A stretch of DNA of 22,127 nt from Candidatus Hydrogenedentota bacterium (GTDB lineage: Bacteria; Hydrogenedentota; Hydrogenedentia; Hydrogenedentales; JAEUWI01): assembly GCA_030430835.1 (NCBI GenBank), contig JAUIKJ010000001.1:1-22127 (forward strand), in the 5' to 3' direction. The notes below the pieces were generated by a model. It had not been told where the DNA came from and did not search any database. It worked only from the letters and a program-made list of their open reading frames with translations. Within the stretch, counting starts at the first letter, position 1. Every line of letters begins with the position of its first letter. Shown here piece by piece: positions 7,073-14,318 of this stretch. A program made the translations under genes and the position numbers.

Positions 7073-8749
7073 CTACTGGGCGCGCTCCTTGATGGCCAGC
7101 AGATTCTTCATCACCGCCGTCAGGTCCGATTGGGACGAGACCCCGCCGAAGGCATCGTGCAGTTGCCGATACTCGGCATACAGGAGGTCATAGGTCGCCT
7201 GCGCACCCGGCTCCGGGGTATAGACCACCGGCTTCACGCCGGTCATCGCCGTCTGGGCTTCGGGGAAGGATGCATAGCCCCCGGCCGCGTCGCCCGCCAG
7301 CACGGCCGCGCCCAGTGCCGCACCCAGCGCACAGGTCTGATCCGATTGGGAAACCTGCATCGTACACCCGGTGACATCCGCATAAATCTGCATGAGCATC
7401 GGGTTCTTCTCGGCGATGCCCCCGCAGCAGATGATACGATCAATGGGTACGCCGTATTCCTTGATCCGCTCGGTGATGGCCCGCGCGCCGAAGGCGGTCG
7501 CCTCAATCAAGGCCCGGTAAATCTCCGCGGGAGTGGTATAGAGTGTCTGGCCCAGCAGCAGGCCGGTAAGTTTCGGATCGACCAACACCGTACGGTTGCC
7601 GTTGTTCCAGTCCAGCGCGAGCAGGCCGCTCTGGCCGGGCTTGAGTTGTGCGGCTTGCTCGGTGAGCGCCGCATGCATCGCGTCATCGCCCTGGCACACG
7701 GTCTCGACGAACCATTTGAAGATGTCGCCCACGGCGCTTTGGCCGGCTTCAAGGCCATAGTGTCCCGGCAGAATCGACCCTTTGACGATGCCGCAGATGC
7801 CGGGAATGTCCGGCAGCCCGCGTTCGAGGGAGGCCACCGTGCAATCGCAGGTGGAGGTGCCGATAATCTTGACGACCGTGCCTTCGGCGACGCCGGCACC
7901 GACAGCCCCATAGTGCGCGTCGAAGGCGCCGATGCCGATGGGGATGCCCTCGGGCAGGCCGAGTTTCTCCGCCCACACCGGGCAGAGTGTACCCGCGGGG
8001 GTTGCGCCGTCGTAGGCCTTGTCATAGAGCCGGTCACGGAGTTCCGCGAGTTTCGGGTCCAACATCGACAGGAATTCCTTGTCGGGCAACCCGTCCCATT
8101 CGTCACAATAGAGGGCCTTGTGCCCGGCGGCACAGACGCCACACACGATATCTTTCGGATGGGTCACGCCCGCGAGTACCGAGGGGATCCAGTCGCAGCA
8201 CTCGACCCAGCTGTAGGCGGCGTCAAAAACGTCGGGCGCGACCTTGAGGCAGCGCCACAGCTTGGACCAGAACCATTCGGAGGAGTAGGTATTGCCGCAC
8301 TTGGCGAGGTACTGCGGGCGGTGCTGCAGGCCGAGTTGGGTAATCTGCACGGCTTCCTCGGCGGCGGTGTGATCCTTCCAGAGCCAGGCCTCGGCAGCGA
8401 GATTGCCCGCGAATCCCTCGGTCATTGAGAGCGGGGTATTCTGCTCCGTTACCGGGATCGGCGTGGATCCCGTGGTGTCGACACCAATGCCGATCACCTT
8501 TGCGGGCGTGAAACCATCCGCACCGGAGGCCGCCGCCAACGCACCGCGCACCGTGTCTTCCAAGCCAAGAAGGTAGTCGCCGGGATGCTGTCGCGCGAGG
8601 TTGTGATCCTTCGGATCGAGCAGGATGCCCTGATGTCCGCTGGGATAGGCGTATACCTTGGCCCCAAGTTCGCGGCCGTCCGCACAACTCACGACCGTCG
8701 CCCGTACGGAATTCGTTCCGTAATCCACCCCGATGGTATAGCCCTTCAT
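7073..8749 (-). CDS. araB: Ribulokinase, FGGY family (AraB type)
   Basis: 558 aa, typical AraB length. The start is the ATG at 8749, with AGGAG 6 bases upstream; the frame runs further upstream to 8893 but those residues do not fit the family. FGGY kinases phosphorylate sugars with ATP; AraB converts L-ribulose to L-ribulose 5-phosphate. Visible landmarks are the N-terminal phosphate-binding GVDYGTNSVRATVV (7-20), GVDTTGSTPIPV (89-100), GAFDAHYGAVGAG (274-286) with the probable catalytic base D277, GTSTCDCTV, and the C-terminal adenosine-binding CCGGIAEKNPMLMQIYADV. The gene stands without other arabinose genes in view (no araA, araD or transporter), so it may act on ribulose or another ketopentose/pentitol. 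A secreted alpha-toroid protein lies upstream on the same strand, which may hint at sugar use. Cytoplasmic. Confidence 0.93.
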   Translation of the reverse strand: MKGYTIGVDYGTNSVRATVVSCADGRELGAKVYAYPSGHQGILLDPKDHNLARQHPGDYLLGLEDTVRGALAAASGADGFTPAKVIGIGVDTTGSTPIPVTEQNTPLSMTEGFAGNLAAEAWLWKDHTAAEEAVQITQLGLQHRPQYLAKCGNTYSSEWFWSKLWRCLKVAPDVFDAAYSWVECCDWIPSVLAGVTHPKDIVCGVCAAGHKALYCDEWDGLPDKEFLSMLDPKLAELRDRLYDKAYDGATPAGTLCPVWAEKLGLPEGIPIGIGAFDAHYGAVGAGVAEGTVVKIIGTSTCDCTVASLERGLPDIPGICGIVKGSILPGHYGLEAGQSAVGDIFKWFVETVCQGDDAMHAALTEQAAQLKPGQSGLLALDWNNGNRTVLVDPKLTGLLLGQTLYTTPAEIYRALIEATAFGARAITERIKEYGVPIDRIICCGGIAEKNPMLMQIYADVTGCTMQVSQSDQTCALGAALGAAVLAGDAAGGYASFPEAQTAMTGVKPVVYTPEPGAQATYDLLYAEYRQLHDAFGGVSSQSDLTAVMKNLLAIKERAQ

Positions 8750-8803
8750 CCCGATCTCCTCGTTTGACCCGCGCCATGGACGGCGCGTGAATGCTGTCGA
8801 AAC

Positions 8804-8833
8804 AATGTACCGATCGCGGGCGCACGCTGCCAA
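8804..8833 (-). promoter_or_regulatory. Possible promoter for the ribulokinase gene
   Basis: Reading the minus strand, TTGGCA (plus 8828-8833, 5 of 6 consensus) is followed after 18 bp by TACATT (plus 8804-8809, 4 of 6). The predicted start would give a leader of roughly 50 nt before the ATG at 8749. No operator-like palindrome is obvious beside it. The call comes from motif reading only. Confidence 0.35.
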
Positions 8834-8976
8834 CCCGGCGCACTGGGGTGCGCAGGTGAAGAATGGTAGCACCGTACCCCTACGAAATTTCATTCAAGGG
8901 TACACGTCGGGTAGGCACCGTCAGCGGGTTAACGACCGCGAAAGGCTCCGAGCAGGACCACACCGAAGCGCGGTCG

Positions 8977-10050
8977 CTACTCTGCGCTGGTTGGGCGCTT
9001 GGCGCGCTTCGGCTGCCGCTCTCGGGGCGCGTTCCGTTTGATCATCACCTGCTCCGCCATTGCCCGGGCATCCGGGTCATCATGGATCGCTCCGAAATAC
9101 GCCAGGGCCTGCGCAACCTCGGCCGTGTTGACGTTCTTCGGCCGTCCATTCCGGCCAAACTCAACCCCAACTCCGGTGCGCGTATTGTTCTCCGTAGACA
9201 CTGATCCGTCTTCGGCGATGCGCGTGCGCAGCCAGGCCATGTTTACCTCCATGGCCTTTTCCAATTCTGGATGAGGCAGATAGAGCAGCAAGACCTGTCC
9301 CATCAACAGCGACACGGCCGTGTAGCTGGAGTCACGCCCGCCGGCTTCAATGAAGATCCCGTCCTTGTCGCGGCGTTCCAAGGCCTGTTCTATCAGGCGC
9401 GTGGAGGTGCGCTTGAGCTCATCGTCCTCCAGCACAAGACCACACAGACCGAAGGCTTTCGCTGCGATGAGCAGCCGATTCGCTGTGTGTCCCACTTTCC
9501 AGACAATGGCATCGGCACCGCGTTGCATAAAATCGGTCGCGGCACGCAGCTTGGGTTTAAGCGCCTCAATCCGCGCCTCGAAATAATCCGCCATGGGCGA
9601 TGCTTCAATAATCAATAGCGCCCGGCCCAATTCCTGTAGAAAAAAGAACGCGGTTTCCACCCGAGCGATTGGAGTTACGACTGATCGATCCCCTGCCTGG
9701 GGCACCAATTCGAAACCGCCATCGTCCAGTTGGTGGGCAAAGGTTGTCTCCACCGAGCGCCAAGCGTCGTCCGCTTGTACCCGATTGCCTCGAATCACGG
9801 CTCCAATCAGGCTTCTACACCCCCCGCGCTGGGTCCCCGCTTCAATCCAGTCACCGCCATGATTCGCGCCCATATGCCCATTCTCGTCGGGCGCTGACAT
9901 TTCGCCGAGAAAGGAGATTGCCGTTGGCGATATGGTCTTGAGAAGTTCAAACTCATGGGACCGATACGCATCCTCCGCCGAGGATGCCGTACCCAATAGC
10001 AGAACAAGCACACCAAGTAGTCGCTTTCGCAATGGGTTGTTCATGGCCAT
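8977..10050 (-). CDS. Secreted protein with alpha/alpha-toroid (six-hairpin glycosidase/lyase-like) features
   Basis: 357 aa. The first of two close ATGs (10050 and 10044) is chosen; AAAGGGTAGG precedes it. Residues 1-25 are a signal peptide (RKRLLGVLVLLLGTASSA). The mature protein is mostly amphipathic helices punctuated by Gly/Asp turns: LDDGGFELV (108-116), KDGIFIEAGGRDSSY (229-243) and EDGSVSTENNTRTG (280-293). Regularly spaced D-G-x-F loops between helix pairs are typical of alpha/alpha barrels such as polysaccharide lyases and unsaturated glucuronyl hydrolases. Near the N-terminus, MGANHGGDWIEAGTQRGG (60-77) could be an active-site loop. The Arg/Lys-rich tail (339-352) is probably disordered. 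I cannot assign a CAZy family or substrate. The proximity of a sugar kinase on the same strand fits a carbohydrate role. It may equally be non-catalytic. Confidence 0.75.
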   Translation of the reverse strand: MAMNNPLRKRLLGVLVLLLGTASSAEDAYRSHEFELLKTISPTAISFLGEMSAPDENGHMGANHGGDWIEAGTQRGGCRSLIGAVIRGNRVQADDAWRSVETTFAHQLDDGGFELVPQAGDRSVVTPIARVETAFFFLQELGRALLIIEASPMADYFEARIEALKPKLRAATDFMQRGADAIVWKVGHTANRLLIAAKAFGLCGLVLEDDELKRTSTRLIEQALERRDKDGIFIEAGGRDSSYTAVSLLMGQVLLLYLPHPELEKAMEVNMAWLRTRIAEDGSVSTENNTRTGVGVEFGRNGRPKNVNTAEVAQALAYFGAIHDDPDARAMAEQVMIKRNAPRERQPKRAKRPTSAE

Positions 10051-10118
10051 AACCTACCCTTTCTTTGCGAAGGGGACTGGCCGCGGCGCACCCCAGTTTC
10101 ACGGCGATCGTGACCGCG

Positions 10119-10217
10119 CATCACGGATCATCCAAGAACGCCTTTACCTGGACCGCACGCGGGGGACGGTCTGAAGTTCGCGCCATACCCCCGTCTCGAC
10201 GCCTTCCATCACGGATC
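10119..10217. repeat. Spaced 11-bp direct repeat upstream of the secreted-protein gene
   Basis: CATCACGGATC occurs at 10119-10129 and again at 10207-10217, 88 bp apart, both in the gene-free stretch before the minus-strand gene starting at 10050. The two copies could bind a regulator of that gene. No other promoter element was recognised here, and chance is not excluded. Confidence 0.3.
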
Positions 10218-10238
10218 TGGCATCGTAAAACCAACCAC

Positions 10239-10307
10239 AAAAAAGACGCGGAACCGTGACCGGGGAAGGGGAGGGGGAGGAAGTGGGGGGCCTGTCACGG
10301 CTCCGCG
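10239..10307 (-). terminator. Rho-independent terminator of the sigma/anti-sigma operon with a C-rich loop
   Basis: On the minus strand, CGCGGAGCCGTGAC pairs with GTCACGGTTCCGCG (plus 10247-10260 and 10294-10307; 13 of 14 bp paired), followed by TCTTTTTT (plus 10239-10246). The 33-nt loop is nearly all C in the RNA. On the plus DNA strand it reads as four G-runs of 4-6 bases, a G-quadruplex pattern. It lies 220 nt past the anti-sigma stop and before the next minus-strand gene. Confidence 0.75.
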
Positions 10308-10527
10308 CTATCAGGGTGCAAATTAAACTTTCTCTAGCCTAAGCACTTTCATAGAAGCCACTTAGAGCATCGCTTCACCGCCACCGCCTTCGTCCGGGCT
10401 CTCGCCCTGTTCTTAGATTCACCAGCACCGCAACTTCATGTCACAAGTTCTGGTTGCGCCGTTATTCGTTGAAACACCCTTTATGCGCACTTTGTTCCCG
10501 GAAAGCAAAAAATATTCTCCGGGGGGG
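10308..10527. other. Gene-free stretch between anti-sigma gene and its terminator
   Basis: 220 bp with no credible ORF on either strand. On the minus strand it would be the 3' untranslated region of the sigma/anti-sigma transcript. It contains CCACTTAGAGC (10358-10368), also present at 2202-2212, and an inverted partial copy CCTAAGCACTTT at 10339-10350. A weak 5-bp-stem hairpin with a T-rich loop sits directly after the anti-sigma stop. Together with 10051-10238 this makes a 477-bp non-coding interval. Confidence 0.5.
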
Positions 10528-11283
10528 TCAGGTTACTTGTGCCGGCTTGGCCTCGATGAGATCGAGCAGTTCCTCAGCGTGGTGAATCCCCACCACGCCG
10601 GCCAGATAGCCGCCAATCATCCGAGTGGCCTGCACCTTGCCGTGGGCCTGGGCCTGCTTAATCATGCGCGCGCCGCGGCTGCTCTGCTCGGCCAACACCA
10701 CGCGCACCGGCTCGCCGCAGCATTCGAAGAGCACCTCATAGAGCGAGCCGTAGGGACAATCGCCGTCGCACGCACCGATGGCACGAATGGTCTTGTGGTG
10801 GCTGTGGCCGTGCGATTCCGAGAAGTCGGCCACCGCCAACTGGATGTTGTGCTGCGTGAAGTATTCCTCAACGCCGACGCCGTGTGCCATGTTCTCCAAT
10901 TCCGCCACCGACACCGCACTGTCGAAACTGCCCGAGGTCGGCGCGCTGTCCACGGTGTCGCCACCGCGGACGCTGTAGAACACGAGTACGACGGCCGCGG
11001 CCGCGGCGATCAACCCAAGGCTACGCAACGGTAAGCGCACAACGTTCGTCGGAACGGTGGCGGGCTTGCCCTCAAGTTGGCTGCGCAACGCCTCCCAGGT
11101 CGCATCGGGACAGGCCACCTTGGCCGCGAGCCGTTCGGCGATGCCCGCTTCCAGTCGCATCTCCGCGGCGAGTTGCTCGCGCTCTTCCGCCGTAAGGGAT
11201 TCGTCAAAGGCCGATGCTTCCGCCGCGGACATCTGTCCGTCCAGGTAGGCCATCCACAGTTTTTCGCGTTCGTTCTGATTCAT
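10528..11283 (-). CDS. Membrane-bound anti-sigma factor with His/Cys-rich extracytoplasmic domain
   Basis: 251 aa from ATG 11283, 4 bases after the sigma-factor stop; the longer in-frame start at 11322 would run into the sigma gene. Residues 1-75 form the cytoplasmic, Glu/Ala-rich helical domain (LWMAYLDGQMSAAEASAFDE), as in anti-sigma proteins, but without the HxxxCxxC zinc motif. Residues ~88-104 form one membrane helix. The outer domain (105-251) holds SHGHSHHK (157-164), C172-x3-C176 and C188-C189, then a helical part. The adjacent ECF sigma gene defines the role: it should hold the sigma factor inactive until a signal is sensed outside. The His/Cys cluster suggests a metal or redox signal, an inference from composition. 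It is transcribed with the sigma gene and ended by the terminator at 10239-10307. Confidence 0.8.
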   Translation of the reverse strand: MNQNEREKLWMAYLDGQMSAAEASAFDESLTAEEREQLAAEMRLEAGIAERLAAKVACPDATWEALRSQLEGKPATVPTNVVRLPLRSLGLIAAAAAVVLVFYSVRGGDTVDSAPTSGSFDSAVSVAELENMAHGVGVEEYFTQHNIQLAVADFSESHGHSHHKTIRAIGACDGDCPYGSLYEVLFECCGEPVRVVLAEQSSRGARMIKQAQAHGKVQATRMIGGYLAGVVGIHHAEELLDLIEAKPAQVT

Positions 11284-11287
11284 CGCA

Positions 11288-11890
11288 CTAGTTCTCGTTC
11301 TGGGCCGCACGGCCCCCGTCATCCGCCTTGGCCCGCGGCATCAGCTTCGGCATCGTCCGTATGACACCCCGTTCCTGCGCGTATCCCAGCAGTTCGCCGC
11401 GCAACTTTGTTCGCCCACGGGACAGGTGAGTCATCACCGTGCCCACGGGGATATCCATGATCTCAGCGATCTCCTTGTAGGAGAACTTCTCCACGCTTCG
11501 CAGCAGGATACAGGTTCGCTGCGCGGTGGACAGAATCTTGAAAGCACGGTGTACCTCGTCACCACATTGCTCCAGGAAGCGATCCGGCTCCTCCAGCACA
11601 TCGCGGTAGCCGCGATCAGCCACGGCGGTCATCACGCCCTCGGGCACTTCATCGAGCGGGCGCGGCGTCCGTCCGGTCTCCCGGTTCGCCACGAAGCATT
11701 TATTGGTGATAATGCGGTACATCCAGGCGCGGAAGTTTGTGCCTGGCGTGAACTTGTGCCGGTTCTCCCAGGCAGCCAACACGGCGCTCGAAAAAACATC
11801 GTCGGCCACGCTGGAGTCCCAGGCGGTGCGCACGATGTACCGGTAAAATTCGTCGCGGTACCGGTCAACCTGTTCGATGAAATCGTCCAT
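11288..11890 (-). CDS. ECF-type RNA polymerase sigma factor (sigma-70 family)
   Basis: 200 aa. The ATG at 11890 has AGGAAG 4 bases upstream; a GTG at 11917 would add nine residues and is less likely. Region 2 spans ~14-78: YRDEFYRYIVRTA, then VADDVFSSAVLAAW and FRAWMYRIITNKC, the classical R-x-W-x-[YF]-x-I-x-x-N helix for core and -10 binding. Region 4 spans ~112-163: LSTAQRTCILLRSVEKFSYK, then IAEIMDIPVGTVMTHLSRGR, the helix-turn-helix for -35 recognition. A linker of ~35 residues lies between. Regions 1 and 3 are absent, as in ECF factors. The anti-sigma partner follows after 4 bases. The upstream 264 bp separates it from a divergent gene pair. Target genes are not known; the nearby exported Cys-rich and secreted genes are candidates only by proximity. 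Confidence 0.94.
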   Translation of the reverse strand: MDDFIEQVDRYRDEFYRYIVRTAWDSSVADDVFSSAVLAAWENRHKFTPGTNFRAWMYRIITNKCFVANRETGRTPRPLDEVPEGVMTAVADRGYRDVLEEPDRFLEQCGDEVHRAFKILSTAQRTCILLRSVEKFSYKEIAEIMDIPVGTVMTHLSRGRTKLRGELLGYAQERGVIRTMPKLMPRAKADDGGRAAQNEN

Positions 11891-12031
11891 AACGCTTCCT
11901 ATATTCTGCCCGGCCACGGATTTATGTCAATCCCGCAGACCACCCCATCCCTGCGTACACCCCGGGGTTCCCGCACCGCAGCCCCGCACACGGCTCTTAC
12001 ATCTCTAAATCAGATCATTTCTCCGGCTTAT

Positions 12032-12055
12032 CGATTTGTATGACAACGATTTGTA
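12032..12055. repeat. Short tandem direct repeat in the divergent intergenic region
   Basis: CGATTTGTA occurs at 12032-12040 and 12047-12055, a 15-bp period, in an AT-rich island between the minus-strand sigma gene and the plus-strand wHTH gene. It lies 30 bp upstream of the predicted -35 box at 12085. It could be an operator for the wHTH protein or an activator site. Confidence 0.4.
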
Positions 12056-12084
12056 GTCAATTATTCTTAATCTTGAATTTATAG

Positions 12085-12113
12085 TTGCGTTTCTACGAAT
12101 TATTTGTTATAAG
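12085..12113 (+). promoter_or_regulatory. Likely promoter of the wHTH / 481-aa operon
   Basis: TTGCGT (12085-12090) and TATAAG (12108-12113) are separated by 17 bp. The predicted start is near 12120, about 35 nt before the TTG start at 12155. The surrounding ~110 bp are strikingly AT-rich for this GC-rich window. Confidence 0.55.
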
Positions 12114-12154
12114 AATGCAGTCAGTAATGTGAATAAACATGACAAGAGATACTC

Positions 12155-12751
12155 TTGAGCGTGGATCAGAGTCATTATCCGATACTATCGGACCTGTTCG
12201 CGTCGGCTGCCCGTGTCGCCGTGCTGCGGGTCTTTTTGCTCGATCCGCAGCGGCCCTATTACCAACGGCAACTCGAAGCGGCCACGGGCCTGCCGATTCG
12301 TGCGGTACAGCGGGAACTGGATCGGCTCACGCAGGCGGGTCTGCTGTTCCGGCGCAAGGAAGGCAACCGGGTCTATTACCAGGTGGACGAGGCCTGCCCC
12401 TTGTTCCCGGATTTACGCAGCATGTTTCTAAAGGCCGGCAGCGCCGTCGATCGTGTCCGCGGCAGTCTCGCGGTGGATGAGCATGTGCGGGCCGCCTTCA
12501 TGACGGCGGCGGGGGACCGGGTGCTGGTGGTGGCGCAGCCGGGCAAACGGCCCGCGCCGCAGGCGGCGGAGGGCATCGGCTTTGAACTGATGCCCAGCGA
12601 GGTGTTTCAACAGGCGCTGACGGACGATCCGCAGCGCCTCCAACCATTTCTCTTGCAGGGTGTGGACATCCTGGGCCGGCGTGACGATGCCATCTGGCGG
12701 CATATCGAAGCGGCGGGATTCACGGTGAACAAAGGAGACGGAGTGCCATGA
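12155..12751 (+). CDS. Winged-helix DNA-binding protein with degenerate nucleotidyltransferase-like tail
   Basis: 198 aa. The start is probably TTG 12155; GTG 12161 is an alternative. Residues ~11-78 are a winged helix: LSDLFASAARVAVLRVFLLD, YYQRQLEAATGLPIRAVQRE (recognition region), then the wing RRKEGNRVYYQVD. This matches the fused wHTH-MNT proteins I know, in which such a helix domain is followed by a MNT-type nucleotidyltransferase. Here the tail (~100-198) keeps the order of that domain (VLVVAQPG strand, FELMPSEVFQQAL, LQPFLLQGVDILG) but lacks the catalytic GSxAxG and following acidic pair, so it should be non-catalytic. It likely regulates its own operon. The stop overlaps the next gene by 4 bp (ATGA), so the two products are probably made in fixed ratio and may interact. 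Confidence 0.8.
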   Translation: MSVDQSHYPILSDLFASAARVAVLRVFLLDPQRPYYQRQLEAATGLPIRAVQRELDRLTQAGLLFRRKEGNRVYYQVDEACPLFPDLRSMFLKAGSAVDRVRGSLAVDEHVRAAFMTAAGDRVLVVAQPGKRPAPQAAEGIGFELMPSEVFQQALTDDPQRLQPFLLQGVDILGRRDDAIWRHIEAAGFTVNKGDGVP

Positions 12752-14193
12752 ACAACGCGGGCGTACAAATTACCCAATTGTGTGAGTCTTGGTGGGACAG
12801 CCTGGCCGATTCTTCGCGCGCGGAGCAGCACCGCTATGCGGAGCAGCTCTTGCGCCTGCTCGGCTGGCAGCAGCCGATCCCCTTCTCCCCCAAGGAAGGC
12901 GCACAAGCTCTCTCCGCCCTCCCCTATCTGCTGCGCGCTGGGGGGCAGACCACGGTGGCCGCTTACTTCGTGTTGCCCGGCACCCTGGAGCCACCGGCGG
13001 CCGTGGTCGAACTGGGCCTCGACTTCTGCCCGGCGACCCGTATCCTCACCGAAGAAGCGCGCACGCTCAACGTACAGTATGCCTTCATCACAGACATGTA
13101 CCGCTCGTACTTCTATGACCTAAGCACGGACGACCTGCTGTTGCACGCGAGCGATCCGCGCAGCTTCAACGACGAGCTGGTGCTGGTGCTGCGTCGCGAT
13201 CAGATGGAACGCGGCGCGCTTGAGGAACTGCGGCGTCCGCCGCGCAGCAGCGTGGCGCGGGGCCTGCGCGAATGGTGCACGCACTGGATCGAGAACATCG
13301 CGCGCACCGGCAGCATTCGCGAAGAGACGGCGACCCTGGCCATCGACCGGATGCTGGTGATGCGCTATCTCTTCCAGCACGATCTCTTCCGCCGCACGAA
13401 ACGCAGGCTGGAAGATCGCTTCGAGGCCCTGAGTGCGCGCGCGGCAAACAACGATCCGATGGGTTGTGGTGCGGACCTCAAGCGCCTCTTCCACGACATG
13501 TGGTTCGACTGGCAGATCGATCTCTTCGAAGCGAATCCGGAACTCGACAAGGTGATCGAGAACGACGCGATTGCGGCGCCGCTGCTCAAGGAATTCGGGC
13601 TGATGTCGCGCTGCAAGTTCAACATCGCGACCATCCTCGAGAGCTTCAACCACGGCGAGCCCGGCGAGAAGCTGCGCGTGCGCATGGTGCCGGACCAAAA
13701 CGAAGAGCGCGCGCACTACCTTTCGCGCCAGACCCTGGCCACCGTCGACGATGCACGCGTGGAAATCGATCTGATGGAAGAGGGATACCGTGCCATCTTC
13801 CATTGGTTCGACAAGGTGGTCAAGCTCTATGAACGTCTCGAGGTCGACTACAACACGCAGACGCACCAGGCGAATCCGGTGACGCCGGACGAGGATCTCT
13901 TTGCCTGGTCCGAGCGTGACGCAGACCGGCCGGAAGCCTGCGCGGACCACATCGCGCACGCCTGCGAGCGCGGCTTCGGCATGTACTACAACGGGATGCA
14001 CCAGTACCGCGTCGGACGGTTGATGCTGACACTGCACCTCATCAGCAGCTACGCCCAGCGCGGCAGCGCCGTGCGCAAGATGCCGAGCCTGGAGAATGTG
14101 CTCATCAAGCGCCCGGTAGTCCTCGCGGCGCACCGCGTGATGGGCACCGGTCCAGACGACAGCCCCGGCGCTGCGGAGGCCCTCCCCCGCTAA
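12748..14193 (+). CDS. Conserved-looking protein of unknown function, coupled to the wHTH gene
   Basis: 481 aa, no signal peptide or membrane helix, presumably cytoplasmic. The ATG follows AAGGAGACGGAG and overlaps the upstream stop by 4 bp. I do not recognise the family. The N-terminal ~150 residues alternate helix and strand (AEQLLRLLGW, VVELGLDFCPA, YAFITDMYRSYFYDLSTDDL). They recall the N-terminal region of Eco57I/type IIG restriction proteins, where a nuclease-like fold ends in a similar x-T-D-x-x-x-x-Y-x-Y-D-L strand. The middle (~170-230) is helical and charged (AIDRMLVMRYLFQHDLFRRT), again like the helical region before the methyltransferase in those enzymes. No SAM-binding NPPY motif is present. 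Residues 230-460 are helical, with an EEGYRAIFHWFDK stretch. Restriction-like origin is a weak inference. Coupling to a DNA-binding partner suggests a two-component module. Confidence 0.75.
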   Translation: MNNAGVQITQLCESWWDSLADSSRAEQHRYAEQLLRLLGWQQPIPFSPKEGAQALSALPYLLRAGGQTTVAAYFVLPGTLEPPAAVVELGLDFCPATRILTEEARTLNVQYAFITDMYRSYFYDLSTDDLLLHASDPRSFNDELVLVLRRDQMERGALEELRRPPRSSVARGLREWCTHWIENIARTGSIREETATLAIDRMLVMRYLFQHDLFRRTKRRLEDRFEALSARAANNDPMGCGADLKRLFHDMWFDWQIDLFEANPELDKVIENDAIAAPLLKEFGLMSRCKFNIATILESFNHGEPGEKLRVRMVPDQNEERAHYLSRQTLATVDDARVEIDLMEEGYRAIFHWFDKVVKLYERLEVDYNTQTHQANPVTPDEDLFAWSERDADRPEACADHIAHACERGFGMYYNGMHQYRVGRLMLTLHLISSYAQRGSAVRKMPSLENVLIKRPVVLAAHRVMGTGPDDSPGAAEALPR

Positions 14194-14233
14194 GCCCATC
14201 CTCTCCGGCCCCTGGGGGCCGAACATCACCCCG

Positions 14234-14272
14234 CACGCTTGGCCCGGGTCTCCCTGCCCCGGGCCATGCGTG
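14234..14272 (+). terminator. Long hairpin after the 481-aa gene, possible terminator without T-tract
   Basis: CACGC-T-TGGCCCGGG pairs with CCCGGGCCA-T-GCGTG (14234-14248 and 14258-14272; 14 bp plus one T-T mismatch). A shorter hairpin CGGCCCC/GGGGCCG precedes it at 14206-14221. No T-run follows, so it may act as an mRNA 3' stabiliser or Rho-dependent stop. Confidence 0.4.
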
Positions 14273-14303
14273 TGTCTGGGATCATGCCGGGACGCAACTG
14301 CGT

Positions 14304-14309
14304 TATAAT
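14304..14309 (+). promoter_or_regulatory. Perfect -10 box immediately upstream of the ABC exporter start
   Basis: TATAAT at 14304-14309 ends 9 bp before the ATG at 14319. Transcription should start at about 14316-14318, giving a leader of 0-3 nt. No good -35 box or Shine-Dalgarno is visible, which fits a leaderless transcript. Confidence 0.5.
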
Positions 14310-14318
14310 CGGGCGTCT

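Noticed and set aside
7130..8428. 432-aa plus-strand open frame opposite the ribulokinase
   Set aside because: It is the antisense shadow of a gene with complete FGGY motifs and shows no recognisable fold.
10362..10412. Short minus-strand frame of 16 codons (EQGESPDEGGGGEAML) in the sigma 3' region
   Set aside because: It has no start codon, is preceded at once by a stop and is too short to support; at most a relic.
10438..11034. 198-aa plus-strand open frame opposite the anti-sigma gene
   Set aside because: It starts in non-coding DNA and runs antisense to the anti-sigma gene. The sigma/anti-sigma pair on the other strand has correct spacing and domains.
11901..11930. Minus-strand TTGACA before the sigma gene as a promoter
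   Set aside because: A perfect TTGACA is present (plus 11925-11930), but the matching -10 position is poor and the start would fall within the ribosome binding site.
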